Source of the DNA: JANYGA01 sp031420415
GTDB lineage: Bacteria; Vulcanimicrobiota; Vulcanimicrobiia; Vulcanimicrobiales; Vulcanimicrobiaceae
Assembly: GCA_031420415.1 (NCBI GenBank)
Contig: JANOMT010000014.1
Coordinates: forward strand, 5,730-69,729
Reading direction: 5' to 3'
DNA: 64,000 bases
Below, one piece after another: positions 44,234 through 52,576 of the stretch; position 1 is the first letter of the stretch, and the number at the start of each line of letters is the position of its first letter. The notes beneath the pieces are model-generated. The model did no database searches. It was not told the origin of the DNA and saw only the letters and a program-made list of their open reading frames with translations. A program made the translations under genes and the position numbers.

Positions 44234-45132
44234 AGCGGTCGGGCTTTAACCTGATCGTAGATGCGGCCGAGATATTCACCCGCGATACCGATCGTGACGA
44301 GTTGCACGCCACCCAAGAACAGGACGACGACCATGATCGAGGTGTAGCCAGGTTCGTTCAGCCCTAAAATTTTGAGCGCGATGACGACGATCGCATAGAG
44401 AAACGCGACCGCGCTCACGATGAAGCCGAGATAGGTTGCGAAGCGGAGCGGAATCTCGGAGAACGACGTGATGCCGTCGATTGCGAATTTGAGCATCTTC
44501 GAGATCGGGTATTTCGTCTCACCCGCGAAGCGCGATTCGCGTTCGTAGGCGACGCCGATTTGGTTGAATCCGACCCAACTTACGAGTCCGCGCAAAAATC
44601 GGTGCTTCTCGCGCGTCTCGCCGAGCGCATCGACGACGCGCCGGCTCATCAAGCGAAAATCACCCGTATCCACGGGAATCGAGACGTTCGTAAGGCGCCG
44701 GATCGTTCGGTAGAAAACGCGTGCGGTGAGAAGTTTGAAGAAGCTCTCGCCCTTGCGCGTCTTGCGTGTCGCGTAAACGACGTCGTAACCCTCGCGCCAT
44801 TTCGCAAGAAAGGCCTCGATGAGTTCGGGCGGATCTTGTAGGTCGCCATCCATGAGGATGACGGCATCTCCGCGCGCGATGTCGAGACCGGCGGTCGCTG
44901 CGATTTGATGGCCGAAATTGCGCGAGAGATCGGCGACGACGAGGCTCGGCACGATGACTTGGAGCGAGCGTAGGATTGGCAACGTCCGGTCGCGCGAGCC
45001 GTCGTTGACGGCAACGATTTCATACGTGTCGTCGATCGCGACGCGATCCATGATCGCCGTGATGCGCCGGATCAATTCGGCGACGTTGCCCTCTTCGTTG
45101 AAGAGCGGCACGACAACGCTGATGAGACTCAT
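44143..45132 (-). CDS. GT2 family glycosyltransferase with two C-terminal membrane segments
   Basis: 329 residues. VVPLFNEEGNVAEL, the DXD region LMDGDLQDPPE and RNFGHQIAATAGLDIARGDA, then two transmembrane segments (about 235-255 and 270-290), match the DPM1/GtrB/ArnC-type polyprenyl-phosphate glycosyltransferases. It makes a polyprenyl-phosphate sugar, which could feed the GT-C enzyme nearby. Its start overlaps the stop of the upstream gene, and its C-terminal 30 codons overlap deoA on the other strand. Confidence 0.88.
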   Translation of the reverse strand: MSLISVVVPLFNEEGNVAELIRRITAIMDRVAIDDTYEIVAVNDGSRDRTLPILRSLQVIVPSLVVADLSRNFGHQIAATAGLDIARGDAVILMDGDLQDPPELIEAFLAKWREGYDVVYATRKTRKGESFFKLLTARVFYRTIRRLTNVSIPVDTGDFRLMSRRVVDALGETREKHRFLRGLVSWVGFNQIGVAYERESRFAGETKYPISKMLKFAIDGITSFSEIPLRFATYLGFIVSAVAFLYAIVVIALKILGLNEPGYTSIMVVVLFLGGVQLVTIGIAGEYLGRIYDQVKARPLYFLSSVERAGVLATPVATETSSEPSPVSS

Positions 45133-46067
45133 GCGAGTTCCGTTCGGACGGCTTGCCAGAAGAGTGGAAAGAGCAGTTCGTGATGGCCTGTAAATGCGAA
45201 GCCTTTCCCCGCGGTCCCGAGATGAGGCCGTCGGACGACGTTGGTCTGCGGTCGATACTGGCGCACGAAATCGAAATCTGCCGTCGTGCACGAGCCGCGC
45301 GCGCCGAGGTTGCGCGCGACGCTGACGGCTTTGAGAAATGCCTCGGGTAAGAGCACGGCGGATCCAAAATTGAGGTAGACGCCGCCATCGAGGACGTGTG
45401 AGACGACGGAGCACAGCGTGCGGAAATCGACGAGCGCGGCTTCACCGATTGCGGCGCCGTCGGCTTGCGGATGTGCGTGGACGATATCGGTGCCGATGGC
45501 GACGCTCACGCAGAGCGGAATGTCGCGCTCGGCGCACGTCGCGAGCACCGACGTCGCCGCATGTGGCGCACGTGCCGCGAGCAACGCATCGCCGAGCGCG
45601 CGACCGACACCGCGCGACCGGTGTTCGGAGATCGCGCCGAGGATAAACGACGCCGTTTCGCTCGACATGCCGAACGAGCCATCCTGAAGCGCGACATCGA
45701 CGTCTTCGGAGGTCTTGCCGACGAGGGCGAGCTCGCTGTCGTGGATGGTCACGGAGCCGTTGGCGGCGACCGCAGCGATCAAGCCATCGCGAATAAGATC
45801 GCAGATCATGCCCGAGAGGCCGACCTTGATGACGTGGCCGCCCACGCCCAGGAGCACCGGTCGCCCGTTCGAGATCGCCTGGGCCGTCCGCGTGACGAGT
45901 TCGCGAAGACCCTCGCCCGCCAGGATGTTCGGAAGCGCGTCGAACCACGTCCGGAACGAAGCATCTGCCGATACGGTCCGGCCGCCGTCGGTGCTTCGAA
46001 CTTTGGAAGGGCGATCTTTAAGTGACGTTAGGTGTAAGCGCTGGAAATCGATCGGCGGGTAAGCCAC
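45129..46067 (-). CDS. Conserved protein of unknown function, possibly deoxyhypusine-synthase-like
   Basis: 312 residues. LLGVGGHVIKVGLSGMI, AANGSVTIHDSELALVGKTS, a GSFGMSSETA segment, VAIGTDIVHAHPQADG, DGGVYLNFGSAVLLPEAF and FVRQYRPQTNVVRRP are strongly patterned and suggest a nucleotide- or ligand-binding enzyme. I recognise the pattern as a conserved bacterial family that often lies near envelope glycosylation genes and may be related to the deoxyhypusine synthase fold, but no reaction is known to me. It overlaps the GT2 gene (ATGA), implying a shared pathway. It starts at GTG 46067. Confidence 0.6.
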   Translation of the reverse strand: MAYPPIDFQRLHLTSLKDRPSKVRSTDGGRTVSADASFRTWFDALPNILAGEGLRELVTRTAQAISNGRPVLLGVGGHVIKVGLSGMICDLIRDGLIAAVAANGSVTIHDSELALVGKTSEDVDVALQDGSFGMSSETASFILGAISEHRSRGVGRALGDALLAARAPHAATSVLATCAERDIPLCVSVAIGTDIVHAHPQADGAAIGEAALVDFRTLCSVVSHVLDGGVYLNFGSAVLLPEAFLKAVSVARNLGARGSCTTADFDFVRQYRPQTNVVRRPHLGTAGKGFAFTGHHELLFPLFWQAVRTELA

Positions 46068-46639
46068 ACGCCTGCGATTCTGCCAGTCGAAAGCGAGCCC
46101 TTGTCCTCGCGGTCAGCCTCGGCGCGCTCGGACTGCACGGCTGTGCCCGCTCGGCATCGACAACGACCACTGGGGCAACAGAGGCGCCCACGGCAATCGG
46201 AAGTTCCGCCGTCGCGATGGCGCCGGCCATGACCATGACGCCCAGCATTGCGACGCCGCCTGCCGTGCCGCACGATTCCGCGACGAAATCGGTGCTCGTC
46301 GCGGTAGCGCCCATCGCGCCGACGCCCGTGGTGCGTGGAACGCCGGTCGCCCGCAAAGGGCCGCAGATCATTTCGATAAGCGCGACACCGGCTGTGATCC
46401 ACGCGGGAGGGACGGTGGCGTGGCTCGTGCTCACGACGGACGACGTGATCTCCGTCGTCGCACACGTCACCGCGTATACGCTGCCGATGCACCGCGTCGG
46501 GCCCGGTCGTTTCGCGCTGAATTTTACGATCCCGGCGAACGTTCCGGGGTTCTTTCACGGGCGCTACGATTTGATGGTCCACGCGCAGAGTGTGAGCGGG
46601 GAATCGACGGAGCGTCCGATCTCCCTGACGTTCGAATGA
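46022..46639 (+). CDS. Secreted Ig-like lipoprotein, copy 3
   Basis: 205 residues from GTG 46022, the only canonical start in frame. A lipobox-like LGLHGC lies near residue 40 after a hydrophobic stretch. A Thr/Pro/Ala linker and a C-terminal beta-rich domain follow (LVLTTDDVISVVAH ... PGRFALNFTIPANVPGF ... VSGESTERPISL) that matches the two proteins at 40.5-41.4 kb. Its 5' end overlaps the divergent gene by 46 bp. It is coupled to larB (ATGA). Confidence 0.6.
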   Translation: MTLGVSAGNRSAGKPHACDSASRKRALVLAVSLGALGLHGCARSASTTTTGATEAPTAIGSSAVAMAPAMTMTPSIATPPAVPHDSATKSVLVAVAPIAPTPVVRGTPVARKGPQIISISATPAVIHAGGTVAWLVLTTDDVISVVAHVTAYTLPMHRVGPGRFALNFTIPANVPGFFHGRYDLMVHAQSVSGESTERPISLTFE

Positions 46640-47286
46640 CCGACGTCCGCATCGACCACGCGCGCGCCGACCGCACGACGATTCCCGAGGTCATCTACGG
46701 GGCGTCGAAGACGCGCGAGCAGATCGAACGCATCGCGCGCGAACTCTACGCGAACGCAGGCTTCGCGCTCGCGACGCGCGTCGCGCCCGATGACGGCTAC
46801 GCACTCGCGGAACGTTTGCCCGATGCTCGGTATTTTGCGACCGCGCGTCTCTTACAGTGCGGTACGCGTCCGAAGACACAACATCGCATCGCCGTGGCAT
46901 GCGCGGGAACCTCGGATCTTCCCGTTGCGGAGGAAGCGGCCCGCACGCTTGCGGCCTTCGGTCACGAGGTCGTCGAACATTTCGACATCGGTGTCGCGGG
47001 CGTCCATCGCGCGCTTGCGGTCAAAGACGATCTCGATGCGTGCCGCGTCATCATCGTCGTTGCGGGCATGGAAGGTGCGCTCGCATCGGTGATCGCGGGG
47101 CTCGTGCGTCCACCCGTCGTCGCGGTTCCGACGTCGGTCGGGTATGGCGCGTCGTTCGAGGGGCTCGCCGCGCTTCTGGCGATGCTCAACTCGTGCGCGC
47201 CGGGTGTGAGCGTGGTCAATATCGATAATGGATTCGGTGCCGCTTGCGTGGCGCACAAGATCGTTGCATCGCAGCCTCTCAGTTGA
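46636..47286 (+). CDS. larB: Nickel pincer cofactor biosynthesis protein LarB
   Basis: 216 residues. The PurE-like domain has VACAGTSDLPVAEEAARTL, VVAGMEGALASVIAGLV, VAVPTSVGYGASFEGLAAL and ML-NSCAPGVSVVNIDNGFGA, characteristic of LarB, the carboxylase/hydrolase acting on nicotinic acid adenine dinucleotide in pincer cofactor synthesis. LarC and LarE are not nearby. ATG 46636 overlaps the upstream stop. The last 8 bp overlap the converging gene. Confidence 0.92.
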   Translation: MTDVRIDHARADRTTIPEVIYGASKTREQIERIARELYANAGFALATRVAPDDGYALAERLPDARYFATARLLQCGTRPKTQHRIAVACAGTSDLPVAEEAARTLAAFGHEVVEHFDIGVAGVHRALAVKDDLDACRVIIVVAGMEGALASVIAGLVRPPVVAVPTSVGYGASFEGLAALLAMLNSCAPGVSVVNIDNGFGAACVAHKIVASQPLS

Positions 47287-47974
47287 GATCGGCGAAGCGC
47301 TCGACGATGGTCTCGACCGTCGCTTCCGAGCCGACCGCAAGCACGTGAGGCTCGACGATGCCTCCACTGCGATTGCGTTCGACGGTCGCGAAGGAGCCGC
47401 GGGTGAATTGGTACCGGAGTTTACTATCACGCGGGAGGCTCAGCGAGACGGTGAAGCGGCGTGCGCTCGTGCGTTGCATGCGGATTTCCGAAGGGCTGAA
47501 ATTGCTCCGATCTGTCGCGACATACACGTCGTCGTTCGGAGGTGTATTCGCAGGTACCGTGACGGCAAGATTGACCACGACGGGTTCCGCGCGAACGGGA
47601 GCGGTGGTCTCTGCCATCGACGTTGCCGACGCGCCGAGCGTCGTCAGACCGCTCACGGCGTAGGGTGCGGGGACGCGCGCGGCATCGATGTCGTCGGCAA
47701 GGGTGTCTTTGGGATCGAGCTCGATCGCAACGACTTCGCCCGTCGCCCGATCGAGGCGCGCGCGGATCGAACTTCCGAGCGTCGTCCCGCGCGGCACGAG
47801 CGTCCCCTCACGCATGCGCACGGTCGTGCCCGACGTGAAGATCACGTAACCGTGTCCGATCGCGAGTGCTTGACCGCGAATCGAAAGCGGCGTCGCGGGC
47901 GTTTGCGCGCGAATGCCGAGCGGTTCGACGATCGCCAAAAGAAACGCCGCGATCGACGCGATACGAGCGATCAT
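47279..47974 (-). CDS. Secreted protein with CBM20-like C-terminal domain, copy B
   Basis: 231 residues from ATG 47974, which overlaps the upstream barrel stop (ATGA). Signal peptide, then a small beta domain (GHGYVIFTSGTTVRM) and a C-terminal domain (NDDVYVATDRSNFS ... LRYQFTRGSFATVERN). The second domain has the layout of starch-binding CBM20/CBM48 modules (YKFTRGSW-type strand). It is a paralogue of the protein at 49599. It is probably periplasmic and paired with the outer-membrane barrel encoded before it. Confidence 0.65.
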   Translation of the reverse strand: MIARIASIAAFLLAIVEPLGIRAQTPATPLSIRGQALAIGHGYVIFTSGTTVRMREGTLVPRGTTLGSSIRARLDRATGEVVAIELDPKDTLADDIDAARVPAPYAVSGLTTLGASATSMAETTAPVRAEPVVVNLAVTVPANTPPNDDVYVATDRSNFSPSEIRMQRTSARRFTVSLSLPRDSKLRYQFTRGSFATVERNRSGGIVEPHVLAVGSEATVETIVERFADLN

Positions 47975-49587
47975 GGCGAAATACTGAAGGTGTATTGCGG
48001 TGAGAGGTACCGATTGGCCCAACCGAACGTATACGATCGGCCGATCGCGAGACGGATCGTCGGCGTGATACGGCGCGTGATATCGATCGACGCGGTCAGC
48101 GGCGGACGGCCGTAACCGTTGAATTGCGGGAAGTCGCGGGCGTGCGTGAGTGTGAGTTGCAGACGATCGTCGCCGCGTCTACCTTGAAACGTCGATTCGA
48201 TTCGATACGTGCGGTACGTACTCGCACCCGCGTATGCGAAGTAGCCGAGAAATGGCGTGCCGTCGGGTGTGATGACGGGGTAGTTCGGATTGGGTAAGCC
48301 GAGGGCGCGCCGTGCGACGTCGTTCTCGCGATACCGGTTCGCGCTTTGGAGATACGATGCGGTCGCGTAGACGTTGACGCCACGCGAGAAAACGTGGCCG
48401 GCCGAAAGCGTGAGCGTTCCGCTCGTCGTTTGATGCGGAAAATCGTAGCCGCTGAGCTGATAATCGTAGCGCGCGTTGAGCGTGGTGCCGAGCACCGTCG
48501 CGCCCGGGAGCGTCGCGTATCCGCCGACGAAGGTGCGGAAGTCGTTCGCGTACGGAAAGCCGTAGAGCGCGTGATCGTACGCGTAGCCCGTGCGGAGTTG
48601 ATAGCTAACGTAATGGCCGATGTCGTGCGGGATCGTACCGAGAGCAAATTCGAGCGTGTTCGTCGTCGCGTACGCACTCGCCGTAAGTGTCGCGATCGAG
48701 AGGCGATTGGTTCCCTGGAGGCGATACGTCGCGGCCTCGACGTGCGACGAACCGAAGGTATGCGATGCGGTAAAGGTCTGTTGTAATCCGGGCCGCAGCT
48801 GCTGGTACGCGAGAAAATCGGCTCGGCGATTGCGAAACGGCAAAAGCGACGTGACCGCATAGGCGCGGTTGCGATCGACGAGCCGATTGTCGATCGCGAG
48901 CGTGACGCCGTTTTGCGATTCGTAGCGCAGGTGTGCGGCGGTGAGTGAGTTCGGGGATCCAAAGAGATTGTAGGGCTGATCGAACGACGCGCCGGGACTC
49001 GCATTCTGGGCGAGATTTTGGTTCTGCACGAGAGTGTAGAGATAGGTCGGGACGGCGAGCGCGGGACCGGCACCGGTGGGAAATTCCGCAGGCGTCATCC
49101 GGACGCTCGCTCCCGGTGCGACGAGGGCGTGACGCGAGCGAATGTAGGGTCGCTGGCCGTCGAGATCGAGCGGTTTGAAATCGGTATCGGAGATCCGACG
49201 CTCGACTTCCGGTGCGCTCGCGTCGTCGGGAACCGCAAAGCTCGCGGGCGACGGCTCGACGCGAACGATCGTCGCGGCGCCCGTCTCGAGATCGATGCGG
49301 TAGGCCTCGCCGTGCGTGATCCGCGTGCCATGCGTTACCGTCACGTCGCCCGATGCGAGAATGCGCGCTTTCCCGACATCGTATTGCAGGACGTTCGCAC
49401 GGATGACGTGCGTGCCCGTCTGCGCGATGACGTGCCCGCTCGCAGCAATTGTCGTCGCGTCGGCGTACGGATAGAACGCGACTACGTCGGCACGCACGTC
49501 GACACGCGTCGGTGCCGCCGCGCGGGCGACTGCGGTCGCTGCGATGAAGGCGACGGCGAAGGCGGACGATGCGAAGCGGAACCACAT
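47971..49587 (-). CDS. OstA/LptD-like outer-membrane beta-barrel protein, copy B
   Basis: 538 residues with a signal peptide (cleaved after VARAAA). The N-terminal part is an OstA-like beta-jellyroll (AASGHVIAQTGTHVIRANVL, ASGDVTVTHGTRITHGEAY). The remainder alternates polar and aromatic residues, as in a large beta barrel. It shares order and sequence with the protein at 50496 (AQNASPGASFDQPYNLFGS versus AQNALAGAYVDGPLDFLGG). It is smaller than canonical LptD. Lipid or polysaccharide export to the cell surface is likely, and the substrate is unknown. Confidence 0.75.
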   Translation of the reverse strand: MWFRFASSAFAVAFIAATAVARAAAPTRVDVRADVVAFYPYADATTIAASGHVIAQTGTHVIRANVLQYDVGKARILASGDVTVTHGTRITHGEAYRIDLETGAATIVRVEPSPASFAVPDDASAPEVERRISDTDFKPLDLDGQRPYIRSRHALVAPGASVRMTPAEFPTGAGPALAVPTYLYTLVQNQNLAQNASPGASFDQPYNLFGSPNSLTAAHLRYESQNGVTLAIDNRLVDRNRAYAVTSLLPFRNRRADFLAYQQLRPGLQQTFTASHTFGSSHVEAATYRLQGTNRLSIATLTASAYATTNTLEFALGTIPHDIGHYVSYQLRTGYAYDHALYGFPYANDFRTFVGGYATLPGATVLGTTLNARYDYQLSGYDFPHQTTSGTLTLSAGHVFSRGVNVYATASYLQSANRYRENDVARRALGLPNPNYPVITPDGTPFLGYFAYAGASTYRTYRIESTFQGRRGDDRLQLTLTHARDFPQFNGYGRPPLTASIDITRRITPTIRLAIGRSYTFGWANRYLSPQYTFSISP

Positions 49588-49598
49588 GTGAAACGTCC

Positions 49599-50495
49599 TT
49601 ACGTCTTACGCGGCGGAAGAACGAATGGAACCGGATTGAACGGCGTCGGGATCGGTTGCCCGAGATCGGGTGCGAACTGATCGGCGTCGCCCCAACTATA
49701 CACGATGTCGCTCTTACTCTTGACGTCGGCGTTGACGACGATGAACGGCCGCGGCTGCACTTCGAGGCCGTTCTGTCCGCGCTCGGCCGAGCGCCACGAG
49801 CCGCGCGTATAGCGGTAGAGGAAGCGCGTTCCCGACGAGAACGGTCGCGTGACGCGATAGTGGAGCGCGTCGATGCGATTCATGCGAATTGCCGTCGCAC
49901 TCCAACCGCTGGTATCGGTTGCGACATAGACGGCATCGGCGAACGGCGTTTTGGACGGCACCTCGACGGTGAACGTGACGAGTACGGGCTTGCCGTTGAG
50001 GCCTTCGCCGCCTTTGAGATCGGGATTCGCGAACGGCGTCGAGAGAGCGACGGCGAATTTCTTGATCGCCTCGTAGCTCGTTTCGTCGGGAAGCCGATGC
50101 GTGGCGAGGCTGAGTTCGACGACGGTACCCGTCGCAGCATCGAACGTCGCTCGCGCGTACGTACGCGTCGTCGGTAGGAGTGCCGTCGTGCCGCCGGTGC
50201 GCGCGTCGTCGATCTTCACGTCGGGTGCGAGCCGAAAGCCGTCGCCCGTGGTGAAAAATACGAAGCCGCTGCGATTGTCGAGGATCTGACCCGTGAAGCG
50301 CACGAGATTCCCAGCGGGAAGCGGCGTCGCCGTCGCCGTCAACGGCGGTGGCGTCTCGCCGCTAGCTGCAGCCGCGGGCGTCGGAAGCGCGGCACGTGCG
50401 ACGCCGCCGATCGTGCCGCCCGTCGAGACGTTCGCTCCGAGAGCGAGAGAAGTAATGGCGAGCAATGCGGCGCCAAGGCGATGCGACATCTTCAT
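49599..50495 (-). CDS. Secreted protein with CBM20-like C-terminal domain, copy A
   Basis: 298 residues with a signal peptide, a Pro/Ala/Thr linker and a small beta domain (NRSGFVFFTTGDGFRLAP). A C-terminal CBM20-like domain follows (FADAVYVATDTSGWS ... FLYRYTRGSWRSAERGQNG). The aromatic and RGSW positions seen in glycan-binding CBM20 are better kept here than in copy B. It starts directly after the barrel A stop (TAAATG) and is followed by barrel B 11 bp downstream, in one four-gene operon. Confidence 0.7.
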   Translation of the reverse strand: MKMSHRLGAALLAITSLALGANVSTGGTIGGVARAALPTPAAAASGETPPPLTATATPLPAGNLVRFTGQILDNRSGFVFFTTGDGFRLAPDVKIDDARTGGTTALLPTTRTYARATFDAATGTVVELSLATHRLPDETSYEAIKKFAVALSTPFANPDLKGGEGLNGKPVLVTFTVEVPSKTPFADAVYVATDTSGWSATAIRMNRIDALHYRVTRPFSSGTRFLYRYTRGSWRSAERGQNGLEVQPRPFIVVNADVKSKSDIVYSWGDADQFAPDLGQPIPTPFNPVPFVLPPRKT

Positions 50496-52547
50496 TTATT
50501 TCACGATCGAAAACGAGAAGGTGGGGCTCCAGCGTTCGTATCCGCCGAAATTAAAATAGTACGAGCGCCCGATATCGACGGTGAGTAAACGGTTGATCCG
50601 GTATCGCAGATCCAAATCTGCCTGATACGGCGTGGCGCCATAGTTTGCGAACCCGAGCGCGGTCGAGCCGAGAAACGGATTTCCTGTCGGCGTCGGTAAG
50701 CCCGGGATCGCGCGTGGGAAGTCCCGATTTTCGCGCATCGTGACATTGAGCGTGATGGTGTCGTTCGGCGTGTAAACGAGTTGTTGCGTGAGTGCGTGCG
50801 TCGTCGCGAATCCACGAAACGCGCGAAAGCCGTTGACGACCTCGCCGGTGTATGGATTGAAGCCCGCCGATGATGGATAGATTTCCGACTGCCGCGCTCC
50901 GTAGTAATCACCCGTGTTGTTGATCTGATAGGTCGCGAGCACGGTGAGGCGTCGTGGGTCGATAACCTTCGTCAGAGCGAACGACTCTTGTTGCGTGTCG
51001 ATGAAGTGCGGGGTCGAGTTGAACGTGCGCTGCTTGTCGAGCGATGCGGTGAGATACAGGTCGCGTCCGCGACCTTCGGTATCGGGGATTACCTTGATGG
51101 ACTTGCTCGCGATATTGATACCGATCGATTTCGAAAATAACGACGAGACGTTCGTGCCGCCGACCGTCCGGAACGTCGTCGTCGAATTGGTCGCCGCGCT
51201 AAATCCCGACCGCACGCTAAACGTGAAAGGCAATCTGTAGACGGGATGTCGGAATCCGATCCAAGCGATCTGTTGTTGCGAGGGATGATCGCCGATAAAC
51301 GGGTGCGACGCGTCGCCGTAATAGAACACGCGACCGTAAATGGTCGAGTCGACAAACTCCCGTGGTTTTGCGAGGAGGCTATCGTAATAATTCTGCGTCG
51401 TGAGCGCCACGTACGAGTGCGGGAGGCTCATCACCAGCTGTGCGGTCGCATATCCCGTCGCCGAAAGCGGACGAGAGAAAGCTTGCTGGAACGCCGTTTC
51501 TTGGAGCGCGAGGGAGAGTTGCATACCGGGCGAGAGGCGATCGAAGGCGAGAATGTTGTATTGCTTGAGCGGTCGCGTGAGCGGGTTGACCGACGCAACG
51601 ATATAGCTATTCGCGCTCACGAGATGTTGTTCGAATGAGGGATAGATTTTATTCGCCGGATCGTACCGGAGATGCAGCGTCGAGAGTGCGTGCGAACCGC
51701 CGAGAAAGTCGAGCGGTCCATCGACGTAGGCGCCCGCGAGGGCGTTCTGCGCGAAGTTCGGGTTCGGCGAGAAGTTGAGGAAGTACGTCGGAAACGGCAC
51801 GGTCGCGAGCCCGAAATTGAGGTCGGCCGGCGTAAAACGCACGCTCTGACGCGGGTCGATCGTCGCGTGTTTGGCGGAGAGAAAAGCGCGCTCGCCCTCG
51901 AGGTCGGGGAGGAAGAATGTGTCGCCCGGCATCTGGCGGCCGAGGAGCGGATGCGCGTAGTCGCCCGCATCGAATGTCCAGCGATCGGGCTCGCCGAGGA
52001 TCGGCACGAAGTACGCGCGGTCGAAATCGAAATACTCTGCGAATGCGGCGCCGTCGATCTCTTTTGCCCGTCCCGAAGCTCCGGCCGTGACGACCTTTAC
52101 GTCGCCCGCGATAACGAAGCGATTGAGTCGTAAATCCATGGCGAACGTGTTTCCGCGAACGCGCGTCCCATCGCCGAGAACGACCGAGACGTGACCGTCC
52201 GCGGCAACGATGTAGCGGTTACTGTAAAAGACGATACGGTCGGCGGCGAGCCCGAACGCCGCAAGGCGGCGGCCGGTTTCCGGCGCCGGAGTCGTATTTG
52301 CCCCTGGAGTCGGCGTGACCGAAGGTACCGCGAACGGCTGGACCGGCGTGCTCGGCACCGGCGTTCCGATCGGCACACCGGGCGCCGTCGGCCCCGGCGC
52401 TGCGACGGCGGGCGTTCCGAGCGGTGCCGATTGCGCGCGCGCAACGTGTGTCGTGACGAAAACGCCGCCTGCGAGTGCGAATGCGAATGCGAGGCGCTGA
52501 AACAAAAAATCGGTTCTCCAAACGAGGCGGTGCTGTGGGGGAGGCAT
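50496..52547 (-). CDS. OstA/LptD-like outer-membrane beta-barrel protein, copy A
   Basis: 683 residues from ATG 52547, with a signal peptide and a Pro-rich linker. An OstA-type N-domain (IVAADGHVSVVLGDGTRVRG, FVIAGDVKVVTAG) is followed by about 500 residues of barrel-like alternation ending FSFSIVK. It is the first gene of a barrel-CBM-barrel-CBM operon and the longer member of the pair. A second ATG at 52583 would overlap the deoB start. Function is probably insertion or export of an envelope glycolipid or glycan, by analogy with LptD. Confidence 0.78.
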   Translation of the reverse strand: MPPPQHRLVWRTDFLFQRLAFAFALAGGVFVTTHVARAQSAPLGTPAVAAPGPTAPGVPIGTPVPSTPVQPFAVPSVTPTPGANTTPAPETGRRLAAFGLAADRIVFYSNRYIVAADGHVSVVLGDGTRVRGNTFAMDLRLNRFVIAGDVKVVTAGASGRAKEIDGAAFAEYFDFDRAYFVPILGEPDRWTFDAGDYAHPLLGRQMPGDTFFLPDLEGERAFLSAKHATIDPRQSVRFTPADLNFGLATVPFPTYFLNFSPNPNFAQNALAGAYVDGPLDFLGGSHALSTLHLRYDPANKIYPSFEQHLVSANSYIVASVNPLTRPLKQYNILAFDRLSPGMQLSLALQETAFQQAFSRPLSATGYATAQLVMSLPHSYVALTTQNYYDSLLAKPREFVDSTIYGRVFYYGDASHPFIGDHPSQQQIAWIGFRHPVYRLPFTFSVRSGFSAATNSTTTFRTVGGTNVSSLFSKSIGINIASKSIKVIPDTEGRGRDLYLTASLDKQRTFNSTPHFIDTQQESFALTKVIDPRRLTVLATYQINNTGDYYGARQSEIYPSSAGFNPYTGEVVNGFRAFRGFATTHALTQQLVYTPNDTITLNVTMRENRDFPRAIPGLPTPTGNPFLGSTALGFANYGATPYQADLDLRYRINRLLTVDIGRSYYFNFGGYERWSPTFSFSIVK

Positions 52548-52576
52548 CACTCGCCCCGAAACGAACCAACCCGGCC

